Shown here piece by piece: positions 6,563 to 15,165 of a stretch of 64,000 nucleotides of DNA. How positions within the stretch are numbered: the stretch's first letter is position 1; every line of letters starts with the position of its first letter. Location: positions 41,605 through 105,604 of the forward strand of contig NZ_JAQBOC010000037.1 in NCBI RefSeq assembly GCF_028288225.1. The letters are read 5' to 3'. A model generated the notes under the pieces. The model saw only the letters and a program-made list of their open reading frames with translations. It was not told the origin of the DNA and made no database searches. The DNA is from Mucilaginibacter sp. (lineage in GTDB: Bacteria > Bacteroidota > Bacteroidia > Sphingobacteriales > Sphingobacteriaceae). The position numbers and the translations under genes were made by a program.

Positions 6563-7567
6563 TTAAACAAGAGATATTTGATAGTTTTTTTGATACGGAC
6601 GATTATTTCTAACACGTGCAAATACCCTCCATATCAATTTGTTTCTAACGGCATTAATCACTAACATTTTATTTTTTTTCTGTTGTACTTTTCTTTGGTA
6701 ATAGGCTTTCATATCGGCATTGTAATTTATAGCTACTAACGCTGCCATATGTAGTAAGCTTTTCATGGTCTTATTAGCTTTATGAGACACTTTGGATTTT
6801 CCTTTAATACTTGATCCGGAAGAATATTCAAACGGTGCCACTCCCGAATAACAAGCAAACTTTGCCGGATCTGTTATGTCTTTAAATTCATTCGTAGTAA
6901 TGATCATTTCTGTTGCCGTTACTTTCCCTATGCCTTCGACGGATGTTACGATTGAAAAAAGTCTTTTTAATTCCACATCAGAAGCTATGACCTGATCCAT
7001 TTTTAGCTCAATACGCTTAATGTCTTCGTCCAAAGCTTTAAGAGACGCTTTGCATAGCTTTTTGCATTCATAGGCTGCATTTTTATCGAAACCACTAGTT
7101 TCATTAAGGGCAACTGTCAATTGTTTGCGAGCATTGATCACCCTGTTTCGAAGGCCAGATAAGTGTTTAAGCTGCTGTATAACTTGTCTTTTAGGCTGCC
7201 AAAGCCGTAGTTCCATGCTGTTTTTATAGGCATATTGTGCAATCCGGATAGCATCTATCTGGTCGCTTTTACCTCGTTGTAATCCGGACGAGAGTTTAAT
7301 GTGGATGGCAGCCTCCAGGCATACAAATGCCTTTTTCGAATACAAAAAACTTAATAAATGCTGGTTGTAAATGCCGGTGTGCTCCATACAAAATATGGCC
7401 TCATTTATGCAAAACCCTGGCTGTAACTTTAACTTCGCCCAAAACTTCCTGATGCCAGGCTCGTCATTCTCATTCACCCATTTAAAAAGTAATTCTTTGC
7501 CTTTAAAGACGGCAAAATCGAGTGTCGTTTTGGATACATCAATTCCAATAAAAAAGTTGTAATTCAT
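6563..7567 (-). CDS. IS110 family transposase (DEDD type)
   Basis: Full-length recombinase of 334 aa. The RuvC-like catalytic set is present: Asp10 in FIGIDVSK, Glu62 in CMEHTG, and Asp102/Asp105 in RGKSDQIDA. The C-terminal Transposase_20 domain has SVEGIGKVTATEMI and the serine-rich CYSGVAPFEYSSGSS segment that carries the catalytic serine in this family, then KVSHKANKTMKSLLHMAAL. No frameshift is seen, so it may be active. IS110 enzymes act with a structured RNA from the non-coding end that chooses target and donor DNA. Confidence 0.95.
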   Translation of the reverse strand: MNYNFFIGIDVSKTTLDFAVFKGKELLFKWVNENDEPGIRKFWAKLKLQPGFCINEAIFCMEHTGIYNQHLLSFLYSKKAFVCLEAAIHIKLSSGLQRGKSDQIDAIRIAQYAYKNSMELRLWQPKRQVIQQLKHLSGLRNRVINARKQLTVALNETSGFDKNAAYECKKLCKASLKALDEDIKRIELKMDQVIASDVELKRLFSIVTSVEGIGKVTATEMIITTNEFKDITDPAKFACYSGVAPFEYSSGSSIKGKSKVSHKANKTMKSLLHMAALVAINYNADMKAYYQRKVQQKKNKMLVINAVRNKLIWRVFARVRNNRPYQKNYQISLV

Positions 7568-7571
7568 AACT

Positions 7572-7740
7572 TTGTATTAATTGTTAATAAAATCGGTTAA
7601 CCGTTTAAACACAATCAATACCTTACTAATGAGCCTCGGAACTCTAATTTCTATTTGATGCTTGTTTAAACAACTGACAGAGGATTGAATCGCGAGATAA
7701 GCCTTTATGCTTTGCCAGAGAGATAATTTCCCTCTGTCAG
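7572..7740 (-). ncRNA. Candidate IS110 bridge RNA / structured leader
   Basis: Upstream of the transposase, on its strand, the DNA can fold extensively. An outer stem CTGACAGAGG (about 7730-7740) pairs with CCTCTGTCAG (7674-7684) and encloses about 45 bases with internal loops; a second structured block lies closer to the gene, with TTAACC and TTTAAAC palindromic segments. IS110-group elements such as IS621 encode a bridge RNA in this position. The assignment rests on position and foldability only; the boundaries are estimates and no guide loops were matched to target or donor DNA. Confidence 0.4.
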
Positions 7741-7890
7741 TGTTAACCTTTCCACAAAAATCACAGTTATTAACAAAAGAAAAAGAAGCAAAAAGAAAAC
7801 TTCAACAACAATAATAATAACTTGTTATTTGTATTCTGCTAATCTAAAGGCCAGAAAGGGATATTAGTGAGAAAATGACAAGGTTGGGAT

Positions 7891-7996
7891 GTCATGGTGA
7901 GCTTGTCGAACCACGACGCGGGCAAAGGCTTCAGCACCATGCTTAGCACGCGGATAGGCCACCGCGCACGTCGCCCTTCGACAGGTTCAGGGTGAC
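7891..7996. repeat. Imperfect inverted-repeat intergenic element
   Basis: The left arm GTCATGGTGAGCTTGTCGAA (7891-7910) and the right arm, ending CCTTCGACAGGTTCAGGGTGAC (about 7975-7996), are imperfect complements, with ACGACGCG/CGCGCACGTCG continuing inward. The sequence is richer in GC than the surrounding spacer. Similar intergenic units are common in many bacteria, so it looks like a dispersed repeat between the IS element and the thioredoxin-like gene. No coding potential is seen. Confidence 0.55.
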
Positions 7997-8048
7997 AAGC
8001 CTGTTGTATGTTTCGATATAACTCGTCATGGGTAGCGAGAGCGAACAG

Positions 8049-9233
8049 CTATTTTTTTGCCTCCTTTTCCCACAGTTTAATGGCTTTTTTTTCTGCTGCC
8101 AGGGCCTTTAATTTATCACCTCCCCGCCTGTACCACTCCGCCATTTCGTGGTATTGTTTTGCCATACCACCAACCGTTAAATAAGGCGGCGACTGATCTA
8201 TTTTAACCTGGTAGCATTCCGCACCTAACAGGTAGATCTCTTTCGGCGTACTTAGCTTGCGCATATCGTCCCGGATATCTCCGATAATACTGCCATAAGC
8301 GTCACCGCCATTGGGAGACGATGCTATAGCCTGTTTGCCGAATTCATAAGCCTTATGCGGGTTGGTCCGCAGTAACGCAATAAAGGTATATGATGCCACC
8401 CACTGCGAATATTTTAACTTTGGCTCCTTTTTAACCATTTCGTCAATCACCATCAGGGTGGAATCAGGGAAACCAAGGTCATCCAGATCGTTATACCTCC
8501 CCTGGTAGCGGCGCACTTTGGAAATCAACGCCTCATCCAGATCGTCTAAATATTTCTGACTGCTATCTGCGTACTTTCTCTTTATAGATTCTGCCTCAAT
8601 GTCCCAGGTATTGTTTACTATTTTCTGTAAAACTGTATCGAGGCTGCGGGTGTTTCCCATCCATACCACTATTCCCTGCCCATTTATCACAAAAGCAGCA
8701 GGGATATAATGTTGGTGAAAAGCGTCCAGCCAATCGTGTACTGTAAAATTTGTATCTTCCACAGCTACATTAAAATTCATTTTACGCCCCATACTGTCAA
8801 TAAATTCCTTAATCTGCGTTAAGGTTTTCGGCCTGGAAACTTGCGATTCAAATACATCGATAGAAGAAATGGTCACTTTATCCTTGAATTTTCGGGCTAA
8901 ATCCGAAAGGTGAGGCATGCCTGCAATACAGGGCCCGCACCAGGTTGCCCAAAAATCAACTACGTACACCTTGCCTTTTTCAAAACTTGTAACAGGTGTA
9001 CCTTTAATCCAGTCCCGTACCCGCAATTGCGGAGCGGGGTCACCCATAAAACGAGCTGTGGTTGTGTCTTTCTTTGTGCTGATTAATATAACAGATGAGT
9101 CTTTTTGCACATTAGTAAATTTAAGCGTTGTATCGTTTTGTGCGATTTTAGATTTGGCGGATGTATCGTTTTGTGCACTGACAGTAAACATTAACATGCA
9201 GAACAGAATTAATAATTGAAGTTTTGGTTTCAT
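8049..9233 (-). CDS. Thioredoxin-like (TlpA/ResA-type) secreted protein
   Basis: Exported thiol-disulfide protein of 394 aa. An N-terminal signal peptide (LLILFCMLMFTVSAQ) is followed by a Ser/Thr/Lys-rich linker. The thioredoxin domain has FWATWCGPC with Cys99 and Cys102, and the cis-proline segment YIPAAFVINGQG. The remaining C-terminal half (about residues 215-394) is helical and TPR-like, with no catalytic motif seen. It probably acts in the periplasm, reducing disulfides. It is a single gene on the minus strand; the partner is unknown. Confidence 0.87.
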   Translation of the reverse strand: MKPKLQLLILFCMLMFTVSAQNDTSAKSKIAQNDTTLKFTNVQKDSSVILISTKKDTTTARFMGDPAPQLRVRDWIKGTPVTSFEKGKVYVVDFWATWCGPCIAGMPHLSDLARKFKDKVTISSIDVFESQVSRPKTLTQIKEFIDSMGRKMNFNVAVEDTNFTVHDWLDAFHQHYIPAAFVINGQGIVVWMGNTRSLDTVLQKIVNNTWDIEAESIKRKYADSSQKYLDDLDEALISKVRRYQGRYNDLDDLGFPDSTLMVIDEMVKKEPKLKYSQWVASYTFIALLRTNPHKAYEFGKQAIASSPNGGDAYGSIIGDIRDDMRKLSTPKEIYLLGAECYQVKIDQSPPYLTVGGMAKQYHEMAEWYRRGGDKLKALAAEKKAIKLWEKEAKK

Positions 9234-9503
9234 ATTATATGGAATGCTGTTATTATAAGTGTTTTATGGCGGGTGGTTTACGTACCTGTTTATTGGATTA
9301 GGCTTGCTTTTTTAAAATTAGGAAATTAAAAATGTTGATGAAGCTTTTTTGAAGAAAAGTTTTTTTGGAATTAGTTAAGCATCCAAATGAATTTAAGCAA
9401 TACAGTCTAAGTAGCAATCCATATAACCTAATGTGAGAATACAGCGCAAAGGCAGAAAGTGCTGCTTACTAATTTTACCCTCAAACATAACGCAGGTTCC
9501 CTT

Positions 9504-11510
9504 TCAGGAGAACCAGGGACAAAAAAATCTACACTTAACTTTCCGCTTCGCCTTCTTCACATATGCTGTCAATTCATTAACCGTATTTAAAGAAACTAAT
9601 TTGTTAACAGCCAGTTTATGTTTATCGCTGCCGGGCTCGGCGCCGCTGATATGGCGGCCAAGCATAGCCAGCAGGCATTTTTGCAGGTCGTTAAGCGGCA
9701 TGTCGGCGTCAGTGTTGGTGCAGCTTATCGGCTCAAGCGTTACCGGGGCTTTGTTTACAGGACTGTTTGCAAGCACACCCGAAAAATCAGGGGCTTGTAC
9801 GGCACGGGCGCCCATTACGCCGCCGCTTACATCAATGCCCTGCCAGCCAAGTATGGTGCGTACAAAAGAGGTATGGTCAAACGGAATGCCCGGATCCGGC
9901 GAACGGAATACGGTGCCCGCGGCTACACGCGGCGAGATCAGCAGCGTTGGGATGCGTACCCCCAGCTGGTTAAATGTAAAACCCGACCAATCAGTCATTT
10001 CATCGGGCGCAATGGTGGGGCCGGGCGGCACATGGTCCAAAGTGCCGCCATGCTCGTCAAATGTTACAATAAACAGGGTGGTATCCCAGTTTTTGTAGGT
10101 GCTAAGCTTGTTATAAACTTCGGCAAGCAGCTGCTCGGCCGGGCAAACGTTATAAGGCGGGTGATAGTCACTGGCAGCAACAAGCGTTTCGCCCCGCACC
10201 ACTTCCGGGTAAAATACAGGCTCCAGGTAACAAAATGCAGGCAAGGTACCCTGGTTATCTATAGTGTCAAAAAATGTTTTCAGCTGTTGAAAATTGCCGG
10301 GTTGCTCTATCATCAGGTCCCTCACCTGCGGAAAGATCTCTGCCGTTATGGGGATAGGTTCCAGCGCATGCCGGTGCCAGTAAATCCCCCAATCATCGTT
10401 GCCGCAATTGCTTAACACATGGAAGATAGACCGCATGCTGGGCTGGATAACATCCAACGGATCAGTTCCGTATTTTTTATAGTTATCTACAAACCCGTTT
10501 GAAGTGCCGGCAATGGAAAACGCCCTGTTTGAAAACGTTTGAGAAGGCACGGAACAAAACCAGGCGTCGCTCACTGAATAGCTGGTGGCCAGGGTGCTTA
10601 ATACCGGCAGATGGGCCGGCGTATAAAACTGCATGATCTGCGCCGGATCGCCATTATGGGGCTGCGCAGCGTAATTTGCCAGGAAACCACCCATATTCGG
10701 GATTGCGCCTGCCGGAGGGGTGGAGTATGGGTTACATTCGGTAGGCGGGATGTTGAAAACCTGCTGATTAACGTCGTACCACGGTTCCCCGGGATCGGGA
10801 TTTGGAACCTCCCATTCACCGGCCGGAACCGGGTTTACAACCAGCGTTGTATCGTCGTATGTGTTGCTGAACGTGAGCGGCAGCCCGTCATACTCCGGAG
10901 CGCTGCGTGCGGGATAAACATGAGCAGGATTTGATGAGGCGTAGATCTGCCCTAATAAATTATCAAGCGAACGGTTCTCCATCATCAGCATCACTACGTT
11001 GGTTATTCCCGGCAAAAACGGCGTTGGAGGGGCTTCGGTAACAAAAGTGTTAGCCACCACGGCATAATTTACGTAAACCGGCGAATGCGCCCCGGCCTTA
11101 TTGATATGATCGCGGCCCATCGGGTTGCTATTGCCTTCCGACGCATAAAAATAGGAAACGCCATAAGCAGGCAAAGCCGACGACGAGTTTACACTTGCCG
11201 GGGCCACACTTAAATCAACTTTATTGCCTAACAGCAGGATGCTGTTGTTTGCAAACGTCATGGTAATTTCGGCCTGCGTATTGTTTTCGGCAGCGCCGGT
11301 TAACCACACCATGGTAGCCGCCGCCGATTCGATAATGCCGCCGGTTAATACAAAACTCAGCGTTTCGCCGGCAGGGATCTGCGCCCCGTTTTGGATGCTT
11401 GTGCCGGCCGGGACCACGTTACTGAAACTGCCTTCGGACGTTATGCTTTGTAAAGTGAGCGCATATTGATTATTGATATTGCTGATAGAAATTTTGCATT
11501 GATGTGCCAT
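9504..11510 (-). CDS. Phospholipase C/acid phosphatase-like phosphoesterase with N-terminal beta domain
   Basis: Protein of 668 aa in the alkaline-phosphatase superfamily (PF04185 type). The phosphoesterase domain starts near residue 168 with NVVMLMMENRSLDNLLGQ, continues with SDAWFCSVPSQTFSNRAFSIAGTSNG, and has the metal-ligand segments FIVTFDEHGG, DHVPPG and PFDHTSFVRTIL. The first 160 residues are a separate beta-rich domain (QYALTLQSITSEGSF, AGETLSFVLTGG) of no recognised family, perhaps for lipid or surface binding. No signal peptide is visible at MAHQCKISISN. The C-terminus is basic and Cys-containing (VKCRFFCPWFS). Substrate is unproven: phospholipid or phosphomonoester. Confidence 0.85.
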   Translation of the reverse strand: MAHQCKISISNINNQYALTLQSITSEGSFSNVVPAGTSIQNGAQIPAGETLSFVLTGGIIESAAATMVWLTGAAENNTQAEITMTFANNSILLLGNKVDLSVAPASVNSSSALPAYGVSYFYASEGNSNPMGRDHINKAGAHSPVYVNYAVVANTFVTEAPPTPFLPGITNVVMLMMENRSLDNLLGQIYASSNPAHVYPARSAPEYDGLPLTFSNTYDDTTLVVNPVPAGEWEVPNPDPGEPWYDVNQQVFNIPPTECNPYSTPPAGAIPNMGGFLANYAAQPHNGDPAQIMQFYTPAHLPVLSTLATSYSVSDAWFCSVPSQTFSNRAFSIAGTSNGFVDNYKKYGTDPLDVIQPSMRSIFHVLSNCGNDDWGIYWHRHALEPIPITAEIFPQVRDLMIEQPGNFQQLKTFFDTIDNQGTLPAFCYLEPVFYPEVVRGETLVAASDYHPPYNVCPAEQLLAEVYNKLSTYKNWDTTLFIVTFDEHGGTLDHVPPGPTIAPDEMTDWSGFTFNQLGVRIPTLLISPRVAAGTVFRSPDPGIPFDHTSFVRTILGWQGIDVSGGVMGARAVQAPDFSGVLANSPVNKAPVTLEPISCTNTDADMPLNDLQKCLLAMLGRHISGAEPGSDKHKLAVNKLVSLNTVNELTAYVKKAKRKVKCRFFCPWFS

Positions 11511-11997
11511 GTGATAAAAGGTTACAGGTTATTTATTTGTTGCGGGAAACAGTACGTTGCTGTTTGTTTGCCCGCCGGGTTTGGTTTGGATAAAAATAAT
11601 GTTTTATTTTTTATGATGCAATTTTGGAAGGGGGTGGCGGGGATGGGGGTAGAGAGAGATTGGATTGCACGCCGCAAAGCGTTCCATTTTTACACGGAAC
11701 GGGTGGAACGCAGTGGAACATACTGATTATCAAGTGTTTTATTTTATGGCTATGATTAAGTAGTTGATAATCAGGTGGTATAAAATTGGTGTTTTGGATT
11801 TGTTGATGTAAGTTATTTATAATCAGTGTGTTCCAGTTTTTGAGTTGATTAAAATTGACGGTTTTGCCTGTTTTAACTGAACAATATGGCAGCGCTTTAT
11901 AAACAACATAGCCCGGCAATTGGCCAGGCTATGCGCTATTTAACAGGTTTTTCTCTATTGGGCACATACCCCAATACTTTTCCGCCCGGATACTTTT
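11511..11997. other. Gene-free spacer rich in inverted repeats
   Basis: No convincing gene is present. At 11715-11730 and 11819-11834 lie inverted copies of GGAACATACTGATTAT (one mismatch); a perfect 11-bp inverted repeat CTGATTATCAA is at 11723-11733 and 11764-11774. Three GGAAC words occur at 11697, 11706 and 11715, and CGTTCC pairs with the first. Further small hairpins are CATAGCC/GGCTATG (about 11909-11932) and TATTGGG/CCCAATA (about 11956-11976). It may be decayed mobile DNA or a set of terminators. Confidence 0.5.
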
Positions 11998-12065
11998 GGA
12001 TAGTTCAATACTTATCAGCGGTGTCACGAGTGCCCCACCTCTTTGGCTGGCGCGACACACTCGCG
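11998..12065 (-). repeat. Dispersed repeat R2
   Basis: This is an uninterrupted copy of the repeat seen at 6483-6551, starting GGATAGTTCAATACTTAT and ending CACACTCGCG, here followed by CCAAATGGGTAG. It lies directly upstream of the defence island. A shorter relative in the opposite orientation (15406-15457) lies directly downstream of the island. Confidence 0.75.
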
Positions 12066-12092
12066 CCAAATGGGTAGAACATTATTTATTAA

Positions 12093-12125
12093 ATAGTTAG
12101 TTATCTAAAATAAATAACTAACTAT
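12093..12125. promoter_or_regulatory. Perfect 12-bp inverted repeat upstream of the SIR2 gene
   Basis: ATAGTTAGTTAT (12093-12104) and ATAACTAACTAT (12114-12125) are perfect complements with a 9-bp spacer, ending 21 bases before the SIR2 ATG. Size and place suit an operator for a repressor controlling the defence genes, or a hairpin in the leader RNA. No regulator gene is adjacent, so the role is inferred. Confidence 0.45.
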
Positions 12126-12146
12126 GTTTAATAATAAGCCTAATCA

Positions 12147-13364
12147 ATGTCTGATCACAAGCATTCTTTAATCCAGGTATCTCAACAACTTCGGGATCAA
12201 CTAATTTCTGACAAAAGAAAACTTGGTTTTCTTTTTGGCGCTGGAACATCTATGTCTGTTGGAATACCAGGCGTTTTAGAATTAACAAAAAACGTATCAG
12301 ATAAAATTAATAAGGATTTAAAAGAGAATTTTTTAGAAATAAAAAAATTAGCTAATAGTGAAAACATAGAACATATCCTGAATAAAGTTAGAACGGTTAG
12401 AGAACTTTTAGAAGATAGCGAAGAAGCCGAAATATTTGGCATAAAAGGTAGAACGAAAGCTAAGCAATTAGATACAGAAATCTGTAAAGCAATTTCTGTT
12501 GAAGTAAACAAAAGTGGTGTTAACATTGAGCCACATATGATATTTGCAAACTGGCTATTTCAAAACCAAGCTACAAGATACTCACCAATTGAAATTTTCA
12601 CGACGAATTATGACTTGCTTTTTGAAACAGCATTAGAGTATAAAAAGATTCCTTATTTTGATGGATTTGTTGGTGCTATACAGCCATTTCTAATTCCTGA
12701 ATGTGTTGAAGCTGAAAATATTAAGAAGGACCAAGCGCTATATATTCCTTCAAGTTGGATTAGATTATGGAAGTTACATGGTTCTATAAATTGGTTTTTG
12801 ACAACTTTTGCAGATTCAAAAAAAAGAATAATTAGAACTTCATTTAAAGATAAATCTGATACAGAATCAGAATTGATGATATATCCTTCCAAACAAAAAT
12901 ATGATGAATCAAGGAGATTGCCATTTTTGACTTTTCAAGATCGTTTACGTAGATTTTCTACAAGCGGCGAGGTTTTACTTGTAGTTGCTGGTTATAGTTT
13001 TGGGGATGATCATATTAACGAAATTATCTTCCAAACCCTAAGGGCAAACAAAAGGCTAGCAATCACCGCCTTAATGTATGGCGAAAAATCAGATGGGGCT
13101 GACAAAAGAAGCACAGATGTTAATATATTGAATTATGGTATTGATAATCCAAATTTAACGATAATCGGGCCTGATAAAGGTTGTATTGGCGGCGTCGTAG
13201 CTGAATGGAACCATGATGAACCTCAGATTTCATCTTTGACATTTTGGGATAATGATGCAAAGAATGCCAACTTAGGTGATTTTAAGGGCTTAGCTGATTA
13301 TTTGAAAATGAATTTTGGATTAATGAAGGAATTAAAAGAATCAGCTGAACAAGATGCAAAGTGA
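12147..13364 (+). CDS. SIR2-domain defence protein (Sir2 of a Sir2-HerA system)
   Basis: Protein of 405 aa with a SIR2-like NAD-binding domain. Seen are FLFGAGTSMSVG (residues 28-39), IFTTNYDLLFE (150-160), WKLHGSINWF (208-217) with the likely catalytic His211, and GYSFGDDHIN (282-291). This set is typical of antiphage SIR2 effectors that cleave NAD+. The gene overlaps the HerA gene by 11 bases, so the two are made together, as in Sir2-HerA systems where SIR2 and HerA assemble into one complex. Base composition is visibly more AT-rich than that of flanking genes, a sign of transfer. Confidence 0.88.
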   Translation: MSDHKHSLIQVSQQLRDQLISDKRKLGFLFGAGTSMSVGIPGVLELTKNVSDKINKDLKENFLEIKKLANSENIEHILNKVRTVRELLEDSEEAEIFGIKGRTKAKQLDTEICKAISVEVNKSGVNIEPHMIFANWLFQNQATRYSPIEIFTTNYDLLFETALEYKKIPYFDGFVGAIQPFLIPECVEAENIKKDQALYIPSSWIRLWKLHGSINWFLTTFADSKKRIIRTSFKDKSDTESELMIYPSKQKYDESRRLPFLTFQDRLRRFSTSGEVLLVVAGYSFGDDHINEIIFQTLRANKRLAITALMYGEKSDGADKRSTDVNILNYGIDNPNLTIIGPDKGCIGGVVAEWNHDEPQISSLTFWDNDAKNANLGDFKGLADYLKMNFGLMKELKESAEQDAK

Positions 13365-15147
13365 AGTTTCTTATCTAGGGATAATTGTTAGAGTAATCGG
13401 ATCAAAATTATTTGTAGATATTAGTGAAGACTTATTGTCTTCTACGCCAATAATTCGTGGTAAGCTCTACAAAGTCGGTCAAATTGGGTCTTTTGTTAAA
13501 GTTCCTTTGGGTAGCTTAAATGTATATGGCATCGTGACTATGGTAGGTTCAAATCCTATAGCGACCGTAATGGAGGACTCTAGTTTTCCTTATGGAAGAC
13601 GTTGGCTTGAAATTCAACTTATTGGCGAATCAATTGGATTGCAGGGCTTTCAAAGAGGGGTCAGTATTTACCCCACGATTGATGATGAAGTACATATTGT
13701 AACTGACAAGGATTTAAAGGAAATTCACGCTACAGATAGCCCTAGTGCAGTAAGTATCGGAACATTGGCATCCTCAGACAGTCTGCCTGCATATATTGAT
13801 GTAGATAAATTACTTTCAAGACACGGCGCGATTATCGGCTCAACTGGCAGTGGCAAATCGAATACGGTAACTTCCATTCTACGTTCATTGACAAGTGGAT
13901 TATTTCCAAAATCAAAAATAATATTAATCGATCCCCATAGCGAATATCACACTGCTTTGAAAGATTACTCAAAAGTTTTTAGCATTGATGACATAACTAA
14001 TCCGTTAAAAATTCCTTTTTGGGGATTATCTTATAATGAGTTAGCGCTTGTTTTATTTGATAAGAAGCAAGCTGCTGATACTGCTCAAGATATTTCAATT
14101 CAGGAAAAAATTTTAGAGCACAAATTTGGGATTTGTGACAAATTAAAATCTGGTTCAATAGCTAAAGAAGCTGTTACTATCGATTCGCCAATACCGTTTA
14201 ATTTAAAAAAGGTATGGTATGACTTATATGTTGAAGAAAATGCCACAGTAGATGAAAAACAAGACATTCGGACTGCTGCATATATAAAAGATGGCTCTGA
14301 TAATGATATAATTGGAAGTTGGGAAAATCTTGTTCCACCACAATTTAAAGCGCCAGGTACCAGTACATTGTCTCCTTTTATCTATAAAACCAATAAGATT
14401 TTAACCTCCTATTTAAATAAATTACAAGGTAAATTAAAAGACAACAGATTATCTTTTCTCTTCGATGTTGATGATTTTGATGGCGAAACTCTCGATATAG
14501 AAGATCTTTTGGGTAGTTGGTTAAATCACGACAAACCCATTACGGTTTTAGATTTAGGCGGCGTTCCTTTTGAAATTATGGATATGGTTGTTGGATTAAT
14601 ATCGAAAATATTATTTGAAAGTTCGTTTTGGGGAAGATATATACCTGGTTTTGGTAGGCAAAGACCCATACTTATGGTTTTTGAAGAGGCACATTCCTAC
14701 TTGCCTAGAGGTGGTTCAAGCGCAACTGTTACAGGGTATGCAAGTAGATCCGTTCGTAGGATATGTAAAGAGGGGCGTAAATATGGTATTGGAGCATTAG
14801 TCGTTAGCCAGCGACCATCAGATCTGGATGAAACAATTCTATCTCAATGTGGCACTTTTATAGCTTTACGATTATCAAACACACAAGATCAAGGCATTAT
14901 CAATGCCGCATTGCCGGACAACTTAGGCTCCATTTCAGAACTATTACCTTCTTTAAGAACGGGTGAAGCAATTATAGTAGGTGAAGCTGTTAAAATACCG
15001 AGTAGAGTGAGACTACCATTAATAGAGCCACGCCCCGATAGCGGTGATCCCGAACCGTCTAAAGCGTGGAAAGATGTTTCAGTCGAAAATCCTCAATTTA
15101 ACAAGGCCATTGAATTCTGGCGAAAACAAAAAGTAGAAAAAACTTAA
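13354..15147 (+). CDS. herA: HerA-type ATPase (DUF87) of a Sir2-HerA system
   Basis: Protein of 597 aa. An N-terminal beta-barrel (HAS-barrel-like, about residues 1-120) is followed by a FtsK/HerA motor domain. Walker A is GSTGSGKS (162-169), followed by LIDPHSEY; Walker B is MVFEEAHSYLPR (441-452); the arginine-finger and sensor regions include VVSQRPSDLDETILSQCG (483-500) and ALRLSN. HerA hexamers translocate DNA; in Sir2-HerA systems the hexamer binds the SIR2 protein and controls its NADase or nuclease activity. The ATG lies inside the SIR2 gene end (11-base overlap). AT-rich like its partner. Confidence 0.9.
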   Translation: MQSEVSYLGIIVRVIGSKLFVDISEDLLSSTPIIRGKLYKVGQIGSFVKVPLGSLNVYGIVTMVGSNPIATVMEDSSFPYGRRWLEIQLIGESIGLQGFQRGVSIYPTIDDEVHIVTDKDLKEIHATDSPSAVSIGTLASSDSLPAYIDVDKLLSRHGAIIGSTGSGKSNTVTSILRSLTSGLFPKSKIILIDPHSEYHTALKDYSKVFSIDDITNPLKIPFWGLSYNELALVLFDKKQAADTAQDISIQEKILEHKFGICDKLKSGSIAKEAVTIDSPIPFNLKKVWYDLYVEENATVDEKQDIRTAAYIKDGSDNDIIGSWENLVPPQFKAPGTSTLSPFIYKTNKILTSYLNKLQGKLKDNRLSFLFDVDDFDGETLDIEDLLGSWLNHDKPITVLDLGGVPFEIMDMVVGLISKILFESSFWGRYIPGFGRQRPILMVFEEAHSYLPRGGSSATVTGYASRSVRRICKEGRKYGIGALVVSQRPSDLDETILSQCGTFIALRLSNTQDQGIINAALPDNLGSISELLPSLRTGEAIIVGEAVKIPSRVRLPLIEPRPDSGDPEPSKAWKDVSVENPQFNKAIEFWRKQKVEKT

Positions 15148-15165
15148 ATCTAAAATTAAATAAAC

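Larger units (their letters stand above)
6552..7760 (-). mobile_element. IS110-family insertion sequence
   Basis: The element contains one DEDD transposase gene and a long non-coding stretch upstream of it. The downstream side is very short: the transposase stop codon is 11 bases from dispersed repeat R1, so the right end is probably at 6552. The left end cannot be fixed, because IS110 elements lack terminal inverted repeats; 7760 is an estimate based on the end of the structured leader. Long upstream and short downstream non-coding ends fit the IS110 group rather than the IS1111 group. Confidence 0.7.

Noticed and set aside
6398..6664. 88-codon plus-strand frame overlapping the IS110 end
   Set aside because: It crosses a word-repeat hairpin, repeat R1 and the 3' end of the transposase gene in antisense and has no family features.
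9618..10415. 265-codon plus-strand frame inside the phosphoesterase gene
   Set aside because: It is antisense to a well-supported gene with motifs; its long open state follows from the GC-rich codon use of that gene.
11611..11919. 102-codon minus-strand frame upstream of the phosphoesterase gene
   Set aside because: It runs through the inverted-repeat array, ends in a Pro-rich low-complexity tail and has no recognisable domain.
11886..12077. 63-codon plus-strand frame before the SIR2 gene
   Set aside because: It lies wholly in hairpins and repeat R2 and shows no protein-like features.
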